From: PALSA-270 sp963770915
Lineage (GTDB): Bacteria > Acidobacteriota > Terriglobia > Terriglobales > Acidobacteriaceae
Reading direction: 5' to 3'
Assembly (NCBI GenBank): GCA_963770915.1
Contig: CAVYRG010000001.1
Location: 1,116,001 to 1,180,000 of the forward strand
Length of the DNA: 64,000 nt
Positions 25,771 to 35,790 of this stretch are shown piece by piece. How positions within the stretch are numbered: position 1 is the first letter of the stretch; each line of letters opens with the position of its first letter. Made by a program: the position numbers and the translations under genes. The notes beneath the pieces were generated by a model. The model made no database searches. It was given only the letters and a program-made list of their open reading frames with translations, and was not told the origin of the DNA.

Positions 25771-28700
25771 CTACCGTTGCCTTAAATCCAGAGTCAGGGG
25801 GAATTCTTTACTGATGCGTTCTTCTTCCACCGCTATCGGTCCCGGCGTGTGCCCAAACTTGAAGAATCGTGAAATGCGGCGGGCCTCAGCTTCGTAAGCA
25901 TTCACCGGAAAGCGCTCATAGCTCAAGCCGCCGGGATGAGCCACGTGATAGGTGCATCCGCCGATCGATCTTCCCGACCAGGTATCCACCAGATCGAAAA
26001 CCAGCGGCGCGTGGGATGGAACGGTGGGGTGCAGACAATGCGGCGGCTGCCATGCGCGATAACGCACGCCGGCGACGAACTCGCCATTCGGCCCGGTAGG
26101 ATGCAGAGGCACTCGGCGGCCATTGCAGGTGACGACGTGCCGGGGATCGACCATTCCCTTCACCAGGACCTGCATCCTTTCCACCGAAGAATCGACGTAG
26201 CGCACGGTGCCGGCAGCGCCGGCTTCTTCCCCCAAAACATGCCACGGCTCGATGGCCTGCCGCAATTCCAGTTCAATACCGCGGTGCTCGATGGTTCCGT
26301 AATGCGGGAAGCGGAATTCGAAATGAGGAGCAAACCATTCGAACCTGAACGGGTAGCCGCCTTGATTGAGATCGCTGACCACATCTTCCATGTCCTGCGC
26401 GACGAAATGCGGCAGCATGAAGCGATCATGAATCTCCGTGCGCCACCGCACCAGCTTTTCGCGATAAGGACACTTCCAAAACTTAGCAATCAGCGACTGC
26501 AGCAACAAGTGCTGCGTAAGGCTCATGCGGGCGTGGGGCGGCATTTCGAAAGCCCGCATCTCGAGCAGGCCGAGCCGGCCCGTGGCGGAATCGGGATCGT
26601 ACAGCTTGTCGATGCAGAACTCGGCGCGATGAGTATTGCCGGTGGCGTCGATGAGCAGATTGCGGAAGATGCGATCCACCAGCCACGGCGGCGCGTCGCT
26701 CTCGGGCACTTCCTTGAATGCCAGTTCCAGCTCGTACACCTGGTCGTTGCGAGCTTCGTCCATACGTGGCGCCTGGCTGGTGGGCCCCACAAAAAGGCCG
26801 CTAAACAAATACGAGAGCGCCGGATGGTTGTGCCAGTAGCCGACCAGGCTGCTTAGCAGAGCGGGCTTGCGCAGCAAAGGGGAATCCGCCGGAGTGGGGC
26901 CTCCCACCACGATATGGTTTCCTCCACCGGTGCCGGTGTGGCGGCCATCGAGCATGAATTTTTCTGTCCCGAGCCGCGCCTGTCGCGCTTCGTCGTAGAG
27001 AACCGTCGTGTTGCGCACGAGTTCATCCCAACAAGCCGAGGGACTGGTATTGACCTCGATGACGCCCGGGTCGGGCGTGACCTTGAGAGTATTTAGGCGG
27101 GGATCGTACGGCGGCGTGTAGCCTTCGATCAGCACCGGCAGCGCGAGGTTCGCAGCCGTATCTTCGACCGCCGCGACCAGTTCGAGGTAGTCTTCCACAT
27201 AGCGCTGCGGCGGCATGAACACGCGCAGCACTCCGTTTCGTACTTGCGTGCATAGGGCCGTGCGAATGAGCCACCACGCGGATTCGCCTTTCTCCGGCGG
27301 CAAATCCGCGGGATGGGTTTGGCGGCGGTCGCGCGGTCCTACGTATTCCGGCCCCAGGCGCTGCTCCATAAATCCTTGCGGATCGCGCGGCGGAGGCATG
27401 CCCGCAATACGAGCCTGCCGGGATTTCGCTTCCCTTTCCGGCAACGGCGGGCGATCTTCCATCGGGTCGCGTTCATAAAGCCGTGGGTACTCGGATTCGC
27501 TGACCCAAGGCAGCGAATCCAGCGGCAGGCGGTAGCCCATCGGCGAATCGCCCGGAATCAAATACATCCGTTCGGGCCGGAAAAACCACTGCCCGCTGGC
27601 CCAGGCGCTGGTCCCGTCGGTGTAGTAGTCGCGGCGCAGAGGCAGAGTGTAGCCGACAACTTTGTCCAGCCCCTGCTCGAAGATGCGGGCCAGGCGTTTG
27701 CGATCTTGTGCGTTGTCGAGCTTGTTGTCGAAGGGATCGACGTTGACCGGCAGCCGCCGCTCCTTCCATAAGTGATACCAAACATCTTCATAGCCGGGCA
27801 CCACGTGGACCGGGTCCAGCTCAAGTCTTTCGCCCAATTCAACAATAAAATGTCTGGCATCTTCTTCCGTCAATCCGCCGGGCGCGTTTTCGTCGGCCGT
27901 CAGCTCAGGTTCCCGCCAGACCGGCTCGCCATCCTTGCGCCAATAAAGCCCCAGCGACCATCGCGGCAAGGACTCGCCGGGATACCATTTTCCCTGCCCA
28001 TGGTGCAGCATGCCGCCGGGTGCGAAGCGCGAACGCAGACGCCGCGCTAGAGTATCCGCGCGCTTGTATTTAATGGGTCCCAGCGCCGTGGTATTCCATT
28101 CCTCGCCGTCCATGTCGTCGATAGAAACGAAGGTCGGCTCGCCTCCCAAAGTCAGCCGGACGTCTTGCTTCTTTATCTCAGCGTCCACTTTGTGGCCGAG
28201 AGCTTCGATCTCCTTCCACTGTTCATCGCTGTAGGGCTTGGTGACGCGCGGGTCTTCGTGAATGCGCGCCACCGACATGGAGAATTCAAATTCATCATCC
28301 ACTTCGCCACCGGCGCCCTCTTCGTCCTTGACGATCGCTTCATCGTCGGCAGAGAAGAAGCCGGTGATGGCCGCAGCGGTCACCGGCTCCGCCGAGCAGG
28401 CGAGCGGAATATGACCCTCATCGGCCATCAGCCCGGAAGTTGCATCGAGGCCTACCCACCCCGCGCCCGGCAGGTAAACTTCCGTCCAGGCGTGCAGATC
28501 GGTGAAGTCTTTCTCCGGTCCGCTGGGGCCGTCGAGCGACTTGACGTCGGGCGCGAGTTGAATGAGATAGCCGGAGACGAAGCGGGCCGCCAGCCCAAGG
28601 TGTCTGAGCAGTTGCACCAGAAGCCAGGCGCTATCGCGGCACGATCCGCTTTGCACTCTCAGCGTTTTTTCTGGGGTCTGGACGCCCGGCTCCATCCGGA

Positions 28701-29178
28701 TGAGGTACTTGATGCGGTGCTGAATCGCCTGGTTCACTTCGACCAGGTAGTCGACGGTCCGGAGTTTTTCGCGGCGAAGTTCGTTCACCAATTCGCCCAA
28801 TCTCGGAGTCAGCCGGCGTCGCTTGAGATAAGGAAGCAGCTCTTTCCTCAGGACCGGATCGTAGTTGAAGGGATACTGCTCCGCGTATTTTTCCAGGAAG
28901 AAATCGAAAGGGTTGGTGACTGTGAGTTCCGCCACCAGATCGACTTCCACGCAGAACTCCGTTGTCTTGTTGGGAAACACCAGCCGGGCCAGACGGTTAC
29001 TGTAGGGATCCTGTTGCCAGTTGATGAAATGGTCAGCGGGAGTAATTTTCAGCGAGTAGCTCGGAATCGGCGTGCGGCAATGCGGCGCCGGGCGCAGGCG
29101 CACCACGTGGGGCGAGAGCCACACCGGCTTGGCGTAGCGATAGCGCGTTTTGTGGTGGAGTGCGACTCGTATAGCCAT
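25771..29178 (-). CDS. transglutaminase + DUF2126 fusion protein
   Basis: A 1135-residue cytoplasmic protein. The N-terminal third is a transglutaminase-like domain with catalytic Cys180 (G-S-C-R-D-S-A-W), His229 (D-L-H-A-W-T-E) and Asp245 (G-L-D-A-T-S-G). The remainder (about 300-1120) is the DUF2126 region, with L-T-L-G-G-E-P-T-F-V, H-H-G-Q-G-K-W-Y-P-G-E, H-T-G-T-G-G-G-N-H and H-A-R-M-S-L-T-Q. DUF2126 is discussed as a glutamine-synthetase-like amidoligase-type module, so a ligase next to a transpeptidase or hydrolase is a sensible reading; this is family-level inference. First gene of the operon with the ATP-grasp/alpha-E and second transglutaminase genes. An acidic linker (E-E-G-A-G-G-E-V-D-D-E-F-E-F) separates the two parts. 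Confidence 0.9.
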   Translation of the reverse strand: MAIRVALHHKTRYRYAKPVWLSPHVVRLRPAPHCRTPIPSYSLKITPADHFINWQQDPYSNRLARLVFPNKTTEFCVEVDLVAELTVTNPFDFFLEKYAEQYPFNYDPVLRKELLPYLKRRRLTPRLGELVNELRREKLRTVDYLVEVNQAIQHRIKYLIRMEPGVQTPEKTLRVQSGSCRDSAWLLVQLLRHLGLAARFVSGYLIQLAPDVKSLDGPSGPEKDFTDLHAWTEVYLPGAGWVGLDATSGLMADEGHIPLACSAEPVTAAAITGFFSADDEAIVKDEEGAGGEVDDEFEFSMSVARIHEDPRVTKPYSDEQWKEIEALGHKVDAEIKKQDVRLTLGGEPTFVSIDDMDGEEWNTTALGPIKYKRADTLARRLRSRFAPGGMLHHGQGKWYPGESLPRWSLGLYWRKDGEPVWREPELTADENAPGGLTEEDARHFIVELGERLELDPVHVVPGYEDVWYHLWKERRLPVNVDPFDNKLDNAQDRKRLARIFEQGLDKVVGYTLPLRRDYYTDGTSAWASGQWFFRPERMYLIPGDSPMGYRLPLDSLPWVSESEYPRLYERDPMEDRPPLPEREAKSRQARIAGMPPPRDPQGFMEQRLGPEYVGPRDRRQTHPADLPPEKGESAWWLIRTALCTQVRNGVLRVFMPPQRYVEDYLELVAAVEDTAANLALPVLIEGYTPPYDPRLNTLKVTPDPGVIEVNTSPSACWDELVRNTTVLYDEARQARLGTEKFMLDGRHTGTGGGNHIVVGGPTPADSPLLRKPALLSSLVGYWHNHPALSYLFSGLFVGPTSQAPRMDEARNDQVYELELAFKEVPESDAPPWLVDRIFRNLLIDATGNTHRAEFCIDKLYDPDSATGRLGLLEMRAFEMPPHARMSLTQHLLLQSLIAKFWKCPYREKLVRWRTEIHDRFMLPHFVAQDMEDVVSDLNQGGYPFRFEWFAPHFEFRFPHYGTIEHRGIELELRQAIEPWHVLGEEAGAAGTVRYVDSSVERMQVLVKGMVDPRHVVTCNGRRVPLHPTGPNGEFVAGVRYRAWQPPHCLHPTVPSHAPLVFDLVDTWSGRSIGGCTYHVAHPGGLSYERFPVNAYEAEARRISRFFKFGHTPGPIAVEEERISKEFPLTLDLRQR

Positions 29179-29314
29179 GGCGGCGCTGGCCGGATTCGGA
29201 TGTTCGTCGTGGAAGCATTCCGCTAGTTCCGTGGGCTGAAATTATACAGAATCCCGGCCCTGCGCCGCTTGCCAGGCGTGGCGCATCGAGTCGGCAGGCG
29301 GAGAAACCTGCTGC

Positions 29315-30865
29315 CTAGAAATGAAAATTGGTTTCCAGAAAGATCAACTGCCCGTTGGCGTCTTTCGGATAAATCTTTGCGATTACGCTTTTGCCCCAGG
29401 CATGGCCGTAGTAGAAATTGGCAGAGAAAGAGCGAGTGAATTGATAGTCGGTGCTAATGTCCCACACGTTGGCCAGGCCGCGGCTGCCGTTGCTGGGACG
29501 TCCGGTGTATCCAAACGTCTGCGGCTGAAAGGCTCCGCCGCCCAAATACCAGAGATCTGACGCGCTGGCCAAACGAAGCGCGTGGACTTCTGTGCGCAAG
29601 GCCAGCTTCGACGCCGGACGCAGGTTCAATGTGCCATACCAGTCTTCGTTATTCATCATGTTGTAAAACGGGAAGCGGGCATACTGGCGAGGCGTGGTCA
29701 GCACCTGGAAGAACGTGCCGTGGGTGGAGTCGTTGGGATTACCGTCTCCGCTTCCGTAGGAATAACCGGCGCTCACCCAGGGTTTCAGAGCCTTCACTGG
29801 AGGCTGCCATCCTGCCTCGCCGACGAATGCGTAAGCGCGCTGCGTGAGACTCCCCCAGGAACCCGTTTGCGCCGCACCCCAGACGAGAAAATCGAACTTG
29901 CCGGCGTTGGTCGTGTTCAGCACGTGCGCATAGTCGGCGCCCCAGGTGGCGATTTCGACCTTGCCCAGGTCGGCGGCGCGGGCTGCGGCAGAGCGGTTGT
30001 CGGTTTTGAGCACGTGCGTGCGGTGGTCGATGTAGCCTAGCGCGAACACCCGCAACTGGCCGGCGTTGTGCGTATTCGTAATCGAGCGCGTGTAAGCCCC
30101 GTAATAGGCGTCGACATCGAGCTCATCCATTCCATTGACTTGGAAAATGCCCGCCGTTGGACGAGCCGCAAAAAACGTGGCGTTGTTCGGACCGGAGTTC
30201 AGGGAAAACTGCACGCCATCAAAAGTGCGCTGCACGGCGGTGAAACCGAAATTCGAGATCAAGCGATGGGCGGCGCGAGTTTGAACCACCGCGGCCAGCA
30301 GGGGATCTTTGGCTTTTACTTCAAGACCATCGAAGTACTCGAAGCGGCCGATCTTCAGCCCGGCGGGGCCGAAATGCTTGAAATTCACGAAGGCCTGCTT
30401 CAGAAATCCGTTGGCGTTGTTGCTGTGATTATTGTTGGCCGCATAATAAGTGCCGCCCAGGCCGAGCTGGCCTTGCGGAGCGGCCACAACGGCATCGTTG
30501 GGCAGACCGAGAATAGAAGGCTGCTCGCCCTCGACAAACCAGTCTATTTTTTCGCCGGTTTGCCCGATTCCAACGCGGAGAAGCGAATGCCAAAGACCAT
30601 AATCGCTGTTGCCGGTGTTGCCCTCGAACCAGTTCCAGCCCTCGGCGCGAGTACGCCAGTTGATGGAAATCTCAAACGGGCCAAGCTTATGCTTCAGGGG
30701 CGGGGGGTCGGCCTTGCGCGGGGGCGCCGCAGCAGCTTGTTGCGACGCAGTTTCTTTGGCGGCTAACGTCGAGGACGACGGCGCTTGGGACGTTAGCTGC
30801 CCGAACATGAGGGATGGACCCAGAATCAAAGCAAGGCCCACGCAGATAGTTGCGCTGAACTTCAT
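29315..30865 (-). CDS. alginate-export-type outer-membrane porin
   Basis: A 516-residue protein with a Sec signal (about 1-22, M-K-F-S-A-T-I-C-V to M-F-G-Q), a Pro/Ala spacer and a beta-barrel of the alginate-export family. Family segments include N-W-R-T-R-A-E-G-W-N-W-F, W-H-S-L-L-R-V-G, K-I-G-R-F-E-Y-F-D-G and A-H-R-L-I-S-N-F-G-F. I start at 30865 because GGGAGA precedes it and a signal peptide begins there; the frame extends 73 codons further upstream without support. It should be a channel for an anionic sugar, a polysaccharide or aromatic acids, but the cargo is unknown. It is followed by no partner gene and starts about 280 bp from the esterase gene upstream. Confidence 0.82.
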   Translation of the reverse strand: MKFSATICVGLALILGPSLMFGQLTSQAPSSSTLAAKETASQQAAAAPPRKADPPPLKHKLGPFEISINWRTRAEGWNWFEGNTGNSDYGLWHSLLRVGIGQTGEKIDWFVEGEQPSILGLPNDAVVAAPQGQLGLGGTYYAANNNHSNNANGFLKQAFVNFKHFGPAGLKIGRFEYFDGLEVKAKDPLLAAVVQTRAAHRLISNFGFTAVQRTFDGVQFSLNSGPNNATFFAARPTAGIFQVNGMDELDVDAYYGAYTRSITNTHNAGQLRVFALGYIDHRTHVLKTDNRSAAARAADLGKVEIATWGADYAHVLNTTNAGKFDFLVWGAAQTGSWGSLTQRAYAFVGEAGWQPPVKALKPWVSAGYSYGSGDGNPNDSTHGTFFQVLTTPRQYARFPFYNMMNNEDWYGTLNLRPASKLALRTEVHALRLASASDLWYLGGGAFQPQTFGYTGRPSNGSRGLANVWDISTDYQFTRSFSANFYYGHAWGKSVIAKIYPKDANGQLIFLETNFHF

Positions 30866-31141
30866 ATCTTCTCCCGCGATTTCGCACTCCTGCGTAGGCG
30901 TTCGCCGAGACTCAGATTGAATTCTTTGGCTTCGGAAAACTCGCAGAACTGTGCGGACAACGACCGCCAACGGCCTCCACTGCCGTTGCTTCTGGTTGCG
31001 GATTCTCGGCGAACTACTCGGGGGCGGGCAATAGTAGATTCGTATTAGCGGAGTAACTAGCCGGGGCCGGACAGGCCGACGCAAATGTAGGAGAACGAGA
31101 AGAAAGCCATGCGGCTTCCTCCCGCACTGCGAGCGCTGCCG

Positions 31142-32278
31142 CTACTTGCGGAACAGCAGCGGGGCCAACTGCAGCAAACTACTCCGCCACACAATAAAGG
31201 TGTGAGCGCCGGGCATTTCCACCGCGGTGACGGGAAATCCTTTTTCTTTGGCCCAGGCCACAAAGGCGCGGTTGGCGGTGATAAGGCGGTCATCGGTGCC
31301 GCAAGAAACCCAGAGCAGCCGTAGATTGGCCTTCTTGGCATCCACACCGGCGAACCGTGTGTCGAGATCGTTTCGCGGCACCGCCGAGCTCATTCCTCCG
31401 ACCCACGCGAACAACTCCGGATGCGTCAGTCCGGCTGTCAGACTCTCCTGCCCGCCCATCGAGAGGCCGGCGATGGCTCGGTTCTCACGGCCTTTGGCAA
31501 CGTTATAGGTGTGCTCAACGCTGGGGATGATTTCTTCAATCAGCGTCTGGATAAACAACGGAACATTCTGCTGGTTCGCCGTGCGGTCGGGCGGCGCTCC
31601 GGGGCCGCGATGCACAACATCGAAGTCGCCGTAGCCGCGCGGCATGACCACGATCATGGGAACAATTTTGCCGTCGGCAAGCATGCGGTCGAGCATGAGG
31701 TTGGCTTTGCCGGCGCGGGTCCATCCTTCTTCGGTGTCGGAGAAGCCGTGAAGCAAATAGAGCACGGGATAGCCGCCTTTGCGCTTCGGGTTGTAGCCCG
31801 GTGGCGTGTAAACGACGTAGGCGGTTTGGTTATCGGGATAGTGGAGGCCGATGTGCGTGGTGAACTGATGGCGGGTGACGTCGCCATGCGGAATGTCGGT
31901 GAGTTCCCAGGGCGCGGGTGGGGTGTCCGGCACCAGAATGTCGCTGTACAGGTCGACGAAGTTGGGATGCACGTCGCGGTTGAGGGGATCGAGCATGCGC
32001 ACGCCATCGACCACGAAGGTGTAGCCGTAGCGCTCGGGCGGCAGCGGCGGCGTAGTGGCGGTCCATTCTCCGCTCGCGTCCTGCGTCATGGTCAACGGCT
32101 GCAGTAGAGCGTCGGTGACAACCGTGACTTGCTTCGCTCCTGGATACAGCAACCGGAAGGTGATGGAGTGGTCCGGATTGACCGCGGTGAGCGGCGCCGC
32201 CGGCGGCGGGGCTGCCTGGCTGAAGCTGAAATTTGAAGAGAGAAGGAGAAAGACGGCAAACAGTAGTTGACGTTTCAT
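31142..32278 (-). CDS. secreted alpha/beta-hydrolase esterase with N-terminal CBM48-like domain
   Basis: A 378-residue protein with a Sec signal (1-20, ending S-F-S-Q). An immunoglobulin-like early-set domain (about 30-105) has Y-P-G-A-K-Q-V-T-V and Y-G-Y-T-F-V-V-D-G. The esterase-D domain (about 125-378) has nucleophile Ser273 in A-G-L-S-M-G-G-Q and catalytic His359 in P-G-A-H-T-F. An Asp in C-G-T-D-D-R-L completes the triad. This pairing is typical of feruloyl, acetyl-xylan or related carbohydrate esterases and of enterochelin-esterase relatives. I start at the ATG at 32278 where the signal peptide begins. It is divergent from the polysaccharide operon. Confidence 0.88.
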   Translation of the reverse strand: MKRQLLFAVFLLLSSNFSFSQAAPPPAAPLTAVNPDHSITFRLLYPGAKQVTVVTDALLQPLTMTQDASGEWTATTPPLPPERYGYTFVVDGVRMLDPLNRDVHPNFVDLYSDILVPDTPPAPWELTDIPHGDVTRHQFTTHIGLHYPDNQTAYVVYTPPGYNPKRKGGYPVLYLLHGFSDTEEGWTRAGKANLMLDRMLADGKIVPMIVVMPRGYGDFDVVHRGPGAPPDRTANQQNVPLFIQTLIEEIIPSVEHTYNVAKGRENRAIAGLSMGGQESLTAGLTHPELFAWVGGMSSAVPRNDLDTRFAGVDAKKANLRLLWVSCGTDDRLITANRAFVAWAKEKGFPVTAVEMPGAHTFIVWRSSLLQLAPLLFRK

Positions 32279-32747
32279 GGCCCTTGCGAGTTTACACATC
32301 GAGAACAGGCGGCGCAAAACCCAGGTTGCATGTCGCTCCCTTTCGAAAGCGTGCTCCGAATTTCGATTTTCGCGCCGCCGCCAGAGAACCGGCATCCCCG
32401 AGTCTCGGTGGAAATCTCATTCTCAGGTCGCCGCATTCTCCCAATTGCGGACTTCCCATCCTGATCTGGAACTGGATTGGCTAGATTTCTCTAATCTCAG
32501 ATTCTCCGACGTGGTTTTTCAGTTAGATAAACAGCAGTCCATCGTGGCAAGGGACCTGCTTGTCCATAAGTTTCCATCCAGCGCGCACTGGAGCTCGGCT
32601 CGTCGCAACTGAGAAATTTCCAAGGGTCACGGGGAGGGACTAAGCGACCCAGGGCGGACGGGGTGGAATTCAAGAAATTCACAGGCCAAGCATTTGCAAA
32701 TTCAAGATTTAGGGCAGAACGGCGATTGGGAGCAATGGGGCGAAGCT
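32279..32747. other. 470-bp divergent control region between esterase and polysaccharide operon
   Basis: There is no credible gene. It holds a sigma-54 promoter match at 32545-32560 and a 190-bp leader ahead of the antiterminator-like gene. The leader contains the small repeat GAATTCAAGAAATTC near 32667. A long leader before a NusG-like gene is where an antitermination entry site would be expected, but I recognise no known ops-type element. Confidence 0.4.
32545..32560 (+). promoter_or_regulatory. sigma-54 (-24/-12) promoter for the polysaccharide operon
   Basis: TGGCAAGGGACCTGCT fits the TGGCAC-G-N4-TTGC consensus, with both invariant GG (-24) and GC (-12) at exact spacing. Its orientation is toward the operon. 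The enhancer-binding activator is not in the window. Confidence 0.5.
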
Positions 32748-33290
32748 ATGTCCGGTGAACCGATGGCCGCTTTAGAAACCAGAGACTGCCCGGAGGGGCA
32801 GACGCGAAACTGGTATGCGGTTTACACCAGCGCGAATCAGGAACGGCGGGTCGCGGACCGGCTGCTCTGCCGCGGGATTGAGTTCTATCTGCCTCTCTAT
32901 CGCACCGTGCGCCGCCGCAGCGACCGGCGGGTGAGCTTAAGCTTGCCGCTGTTTCCCGGCTACGTCTTTGTCCGCATTCCTCTCAGTGATCGCTTGTGTG
33001 TGCTCGAGGTTCCGCGCGTGGTCTGCCTGGTTGGTTTCCCTTCCCGCCCGTTGATCCTGCCGGAGCAGGAAATCGCTCGTCTGCGCCGGGGGCTCTCGGG
33101 ACAGGTGCATGTGGAACCCTGCCGATACCTCACCTCCGGTTGCAGAGTGAAGATTGTCAATGGACCGTTTGGCGGGGCAGAGGGAATTCTGTTGCGCGCC
33201 GAGCGGGGATCGCGAATCGTCATCGCCCTGGAACCGATCGGACGGGCGTTCCGGGTAGAGGTCGATCAGTACGATGTGGAACGCCTTTAG
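32748..33290 (+). CDS. NusG/RfaH-like specialised antiterminator (UpxY-type)
   Basis: A 180-residue NusG paralogue with an N-terminal NGN domain (about 20-110; W-Y-A-V-Y-T-S-A-N-Q-E, F-P-G-Y-V-F-V-R-I) and a C-terminal KOW domain (about 125-175; G-C-R-V-K-I-V-N-G-P-F-G-G-A-E-G). Paralogues at the head of long surface-polysaccharide operons keep RNA polymerase processive over that operon. It is the first gene of a 20-kb operon, which is exactly that position. I choose the ATG at 32748; a TTG at 32694 is possible. The last 17 bp overlap the start of the exporter gene. Confidence 0.87.
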   Translation: MSGEPMAALETRDCPEGQTRNWYAVYTSANQERRVADRLLCRGIEFYLPLYRTVRRRSDRRVSLSLPLFPGYVFVRIPLSDRLCVLEVPRVVCLVGFPSRPLILPEQEIARLRRGLSGQVHVEPCRYLTSGCRVKIVNGPFGGAEGILLRAERGSRIVIALEPIGRAFRVEVDQYDVERL

Positions 33291-35790
33291 ATTCTGCCCG
33301 CGAGCCCGACTCGCGAAGATCATGCTCCGGGGTGCGGTCTTCGGCCTGGCTGGCTGGCTCGGCGCCGGGGTTTGGGCGCAGACCACAACCAGCCAGCCTT
33401 CCTCGAATGACGAGCGCTGCCAGATGGAGGCTTGCGCGGGCGATGAGGTTGAACCGGCATCGCCTGAAAGCGAGGGACTCAGCCTGCCATCCGCTGATTC
33501 ACAAGCGGATTCACAAAGCAAGCGAGGCGATGCGGACGCGCGGCCGGCGCGAGTGAAAGCAAACCGCCCCGAAGAGCATGGTGCGCCGACCTTACTGCTG
33601 CCCGAGCCGGACAGCGAATTCCAGCGCTACGTCTATCGTTCCGGCGGCGTGCATCTTCGCCTTTACGGCCGCAGCTTCTTTCAGCACATCCCCGACGGTT
33701 TCGTTTCGCAGGACCAGATTCCCATGCCCGGCGGCTACACCCTGGGAGCGGGCGACCAGATCCTGATTCATGTCTGGGGCCAGGTCGATTTGAAGGCGCT
33801 GGTGACGGTGGACCGCAACGGGCAAATCTATTTGCCGAAGATCGGGATGATCACGGTGGCGGGAGTACGCTACGATCAACTACACGACTACCTTCACAAC
33901 GCCATCCGGCAGTGGTTCAAAGACTTCGAGCTGAATGTCTCTTTGGGGCAACTGCATTCGGTCGAGGTCTACGTGGTCGGGCACGCTCGCCGTCCCGGCC
34001 GCTACACGGTAAGCGCGCTGAGCACGCTGGTGAATGCGCTGTTCTATTCCGGAGGCCCTTCCGCCAGCGGCTCCATGCGCCACATCCGGCTGGAGCGCCA
34101 GGGACGGGTGGTGACCGAGTTCGATCTCTACGACCTGCTGCTGCGCGGCGACAACTCGAAAGATGCGGTGCTTTTGCCGGGGGATGTCATTCTCATTCCG
34201 GCGATCGGCCCGCAGGTCGCGCTGTTCGGGAGCGTCAACCAGCCCGCCATCTATGAACTGCAGGGCCCGACCTCGATCGGCGATGCGATCCAGGAAACCG
34301 GCGGGCTCAGCGCGACCGCCGACGATACCCGGGCGAGCCTGGAGAGAGTCGATGACCGGCGGCAACGCCGGGTGGAGGAGTTTGCCCTGGATGCGGGCGG
34401 GCTGGCTCGGCCGCTGCAGGATGGCGACGTGTTGCGGGTCTATCCGGTTTCTCCGCGCTTTGAAAATGCCGTCACCTTGCGCGGGCCGGTGGCGCACCCG
34501 GGACGATATCCCTGGCACCCGGGAATGCACATCTCCGATCTTGTTCCCTCCCAGGAAGCCGTCATTAGCGAAGACTATTGGGTGCGCCAGAATGCCTTGG
34601 GAGAGAGCGGCCGAGGATGGATCGCCGGACCCGCCGGCACCCAAAATGCCCGAGATGGCGTCCAGAAAAAAGGAGACGAAAGCGGCAGCCATTTTTATCC
34701 TAAAGATCAAGACGCTGACGCGGAGGCGGCCAACGTGGGCAAGGAGCGGCAAATCGGCGAGGACCAGGCCGCCGGTCAAAACGAAGATACGCATAAGCTC
34801 GGCCCGCACCGAACCGAAATCCAGCAGGACTACGCCGGCATTAACTGGGACTACGCTGTGGTGCAGCGCCTCGATTCCAAAACTCTTTCCTCGCGTTTGC
34901 TGCCGTTCAGTTTGCGGCGGGTGCTCGAGGATGCTGCTTCCCCCGACAACCTGAGCCTTGAGCCGAACGACGTCGTAACCATTTTCTCGCAGCGGGACAT
35001 GCAGGTGCCGGTCGAGCAGCGCGACCGCTTTGTCTGGGTGGAAGGCGAGGTGGAGGCGGCGGGGGTCTATCGCATGGAGCCGGGAGAAACGTTACGGCAA
35101 GCGGTAGAGCGGGCGGGCGGCCTTTCTCACCAGGCCTATTTGTTTGGCGCGGACTTCCGCCGGGAATCCGCCCGGCGGGAGCAGCAGCAGAGCCTGCAGC
35201 GCATCCTGCAGGAAACCGATCAGCAACTGCGCTCCCAAGGCGCCCGCCTGGCGGCCAGCGGCAGCGCCGAAGAACGGCAGGCCGGGCAGGAGCAGCTGGA
35301 ATACGAGAGAGGCATGGTGGAGAGGCTGACGCAGACCCAGCCTACCGGCCGGATTGTCCTCGATCTGAAGCCGGGCGACCGCGATCTCGGCGCGCTTCCC
35401 GATCTGCCGCTCGAGGATGGGGACCGCATCACCATCCCGCCGCGGTCCGCCACGGTGGAAGTTGCGGGCGCGGTCTACAACCGGAACTCTTTTATCTTTC
35501 GGCCGGGGGAGACGGTGGCCGACTATCTTCGCCTTGCCGGAGGGCCTACGCGCGACGCCGATGCGGCGCGCCTGTTCGTGATCCGAGCCGATGGCTCAGT
35601 GCTGAGCAAGCAGATGCACCGCGGCATCTGGGGCGGAAACTTTGAAGCTCTGGCTTTGACCCCGGGCGACACCCTGGTGATGCCGGAACGCATCCGCACC
35701 GGAAGTCTGTTGCGCGGCATTCGCGACTGGTCGCAGGTATTCTCTCAGTTCGCCCTGGGCGCGGCGGCGATCAAGGTGATCGGACCATGA
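33274..35790 (+). CDS. SLBB-domain polysaccharide export outer-membrane protein (Wza/OPX type)
   Basis: An 838-residue exporter, much longer than E. coli Wza. A signal-like segment (about 17-36, ending G-V-W-A-Q) is followed by a charged spacer. The polysaccharide-export domain (about 150-235) has Y-T-L-G-A-G-D-Q-I-L-I-H-V-W-G, and a series of SLBB beta-grasp repeats follows (about 235-320, 310-400, 585-660 and 735-815). A hydrophilic Gln/Glu-rich insertion lies at about 455-520. It forms the periplasmic tunnel and outer-membrane exit for the polymer. No lipobox Cys is seen. A start at ATG 33322 would begin right at the signal. The stop overlaps the next start (ATGA). Confidence 0.88.
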   Translation: MWNAFRFCPRARLAKIMLRGAVFGLAGWLGAGVWAQTTTSQPSSNDERCQMEACAGDEVEPASPESEGLSLPSADSQADSQSKRGDADARPARVKANRPEEHGAPTLLLPEPDSEFQRYVYRSGGVHLRLYGRSFFQHIPDGFVSQDQIPMPGGYTLGAGDQILIHVWGQVDLKALVTVDRNGQIYLPKIGMITVAGVRYDQLHDYLHNAIRQWFKDFELNVSLGQLHSVEVYVVGHARRPGRYTVSALSTLVNALFYSGGPSASGSMRHIRLERQGRVVTEFDLYDLLLRGDNSKDAVLLPGDVILIPAIGPQVALFGSVNQPAIYELQGPTSIGDAIQETGGLSATADDTRASLERVDDRRQRRVEEFALDAGGLARPLQDGDVLRVYPVSPRFENAVTLRGPVAHPGRYPWHPGMHISDLVPSQEAVISEDYWVRQNALGESGRGWIAGPAGTQNARDGVQKKGDESGSHFYPKDQDADAEAANVGKERQIGEDQAAGQNEDTHKLGPHRTEIQQDYAGINWDYAVVQRLDSKTLSSRLLPFSLRRVLEDAASPDNLSLEPNDVVTIFSQRDMQVPVEQRDRFVWVEGEVEAAGVYRMEPGETLRQAVERAGGLSHQAYLFGADFRRESARREQQQSLQRILQETDQQLRSQGARLAASGSAEERQAGQEQLEYERGMVERLTQTQPTGRIVLDLKPGDRDLGALPDLPLEDGDRITIPPRSATVEVAGAVYNRNSFIFRPGETVADYLRLAGGPTRDADAARLFVIRADGSVLSKQMHRGIWGGNFEALALTPGDTLVMPERIRTGSLLRGIRDWSQVFSQFALGAAAIKVIGP

